Origin: Bradyrhizobium guangxiense
Lineage (GTDB): Bacteria; Pseudomonadota; Alphaproteobacteria; Rhizobiales; Xanthobacteraceae
NCBI RefSeq assembly: GCF_004114915.1
Contig: NZ_CP022219.1
Location: 4,742,501-4,806,500 of the forward strand
Direction of reading: 5' to 3'
DNA length: 64,000 nucleotides
In this document: positions 63,060-64,000 of the stretch, piece by piece
Layout: each line of letters starts with the position of its first letter
How positions within the stretch are numbered: position 1 is the stretch's first letter
Program-made: the position numbers and the translations under genes
The notes under the pieces: model-generated
Told to the model about the DNA's origin: nothing
What the model saw: the letters and a program-made list of their open reading frames with translations, nothing else
Databases searched by the model: none

Positions 63060-64000
63060 CTAGAAACGCTTCAGGGCTTTCAGGACTTTGGTGGGCGTGA
63101 TCGGGATCGAATTGATCGTCGCATCGAACGGCGTGAGCGCATCGTTGACGGCATTGAGCACGCAAGCCGAGGCCGCCGCCGTGCCCGCCTCGCCGACACC
63201 TTTGGCCCCGAGCTCGGTATCGGCGGTCGGCGTCTCGACATGGGCGATGACGATGTCGGGCATCTCCATCGGCATCGGCACGAGGTAGTCGGCGAGCGAG
63301 CCGTTCATGAGCTGGCCGGTCTCGCTGTAGCGGCATTCCTCGAACAGCGCGGCGCCAAGCCCCTGCACGATACCGCCGCGGAGCTGCTCGTCGACCAGCA
63401 TCGGGTTGATGACGCGGCCACAATCCTCGACGATGAAATGTTTCAGGAGCTTGATGAGGCCGGTCTCGACATCGACCTCCAGCGAGCAGCCCTGAATGCC
63501 GTTGGTGAAGGCAAAGGGATAGCCCTGCGGCGCGAAATGATGGCTCACGGTGAGCTGTGCCTGCGTGCCGGGCGGCAATGTGTCGGAGCGGAAGAAGGCG
63601 ATCCGCGCGATCTCTGAGATCGGCAGACGGGGCTTGCGCGTTCCGGCGTCCACGACCTCGCCGTCGACGATGTCGAGCGCCGACGGCTGCTCCTGCAGAA
63701 TGAGCGCGGCGATCTCCAGGATGTTGCGCTTGAGCGCGCGCGTGGCCTGCAGCGCGGTCTCGCCGCCGATGCCGGCGCCGCGGCAGGCCCAGGTGGCGCC
63801 GCCATGCGGCGTCACCTCAGTATCGCCGGTGATGACCTTGACGTGTTCCTGCGCCAGGCCAAGCTGATCGGCCACGATCTGGCTGATGATCGCTTCGGTG
63901 CCCTGACCCTGCTCGGTGACCGAGATCAGGCACCGCACCTCCCCCGACGGCGTCAGACTGAGGATCGCGCCGTCCTGCGAGGAAATGCGCGCACCGCCGA
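63060..64000 (-). CDS. Xanthine-oxidase-family molybdopterin subunit, C-terminal part
   Basis: The 5' end lies beyond the window; about 313 residues are visible, ending LKALKRF. The family C-terminal domain is present: LISVTEQGQGTEAIISQIVADQLGL, HGGATWACRGAGIGGETAL, FIVEDCGRVINPMLVDEQLRGGIVQGLGAALFEE and ELGAKGVGEAGTAAASACVLNAV with the catalytic Glu. CoxL/aldehyde oxidase-type hydroxylases oxidise aldehydes or N-heterocycles with a FAD and a [2Fe-2S] partner, which must lie outside. It is transcribed into the liv operon with a 23-base gap. Confidence 0.9.
   Translation of the reverse strand, partial: GGARISSQDGAILSLTPSGEVRCLISVTEQGQGTEAIISQIVADQLGLAQEHVKVITGDTEVTPHGGATWACRGAGIGGETALQATRALKRNILEIAALILQEQPSALDIVDGEVVDAGTRKPRLPISEIARIAFFRSDTLPPGTQAQLTVSHHFAPQGYPFAFTNGIQGCSLEVDVETGLIKLLKHFIVEDCGRVINPMLVDEQLRGGIVQGLGAALFEECRYSETGQLMNGSLADYLVPMPMEMPDIVIAHVETPTADTELGAKGVGEAGTAAASACVLNAVNDALTPFDATINSIPITPTKVLKALKRF

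Overview
The window is a chromosomal segment of a high-GC alphaproteobacterium, almost certainly Bradyrhizobium or a close relative. The evidence is a close match from memory to the B. diazoefficiens subclass B3 metallo-beta-lactamase BJP-1, bradyrhizobial dispersed palindromic repeats, rhizobial-type ars and aqpS genes, and codon use typical of the genus. No rRNA, tRNA, prophage, insertion sequence or CRISPR array was seen.

The dominant theme, from about 8 to 47 kb, is a large and nearly complete lanthanide/PQQ-dependent alcohol oxidation region. It holds three PQQ alcohol dehydrogenases (29.3, 35.7 and 43.8 kb), all with the Asp-x-Asp signature of lanthanide-dependent enzymes. One is XoxF with its cytochrome XoxG. 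The second has its own cytochrome c and a XoxJ-like binding protein. The third lies beside a Rieske-type protein and lacks the usual vicinal cysteine pair. A four-EF-hand lanmodulin (28.6 kb) is divergent from the second dehydrogenase. A lut-like uptake/efflux set (TonB receptor, periplasmic binding protein, beta-propeller, ABC ATPase and permease, exported protein; 8.4-19.2 kb) surrounds a sensor kinase/response regulator pair. A PQQ-associated accessory set (CXXCW protein, MoxJ-like protein, zinc metallohydrolase, SoxYZ-like carrier; 19.7-23 kb) and a stand-alone pqqA (27.8 kb) follow. The glutathione route from formaldehyde to formate is present as fghA (13.3 kb), a class III alcohol dehydrogenase (38.1 kb) and gfa (39.3 kb). 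A periplasmic molybdenum hydroxylase pair (40.5-43.3 kb) could oxidise aldehydes.

Left flank (0-8 kb): the end of a ferritin-like stress gene, an Hsp20-Lon quality-control pair, HU, a thiolase, an exported family 1 glycosidase and small proteins. Middle-right (46.5-56 kb): truncated haemoglobin, 3-hydroxyacyl-CoA dehydrogenase, an orphan PstS, an arsenic operon (arsR, a gutted arsI remnant, arsC, aqpS), tungstate-type ABC components without an ATPase, a long acidic low-complexity protein, a fragment of a TonB siderophore receptor and the BJP-1-like lactamase. Right end (56-64 kb): a membrane GGDEF-EAL protein, a complete branched-chain-amino-acid-type ABC importer operon, and the 3' part of a molybdopterin hydroxylase gene.

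Points most worth a second look are the lanmodulin locus with three lanthanide-type dehydrogenases, the PQQ dehydrogenase-Rieske pairing, a strongly structured candidate small RNA with its own terminator downstream of gfa, the in-frame gutted arsI, and ~100-bp repeats that supply stop codons to neighbouring genes.
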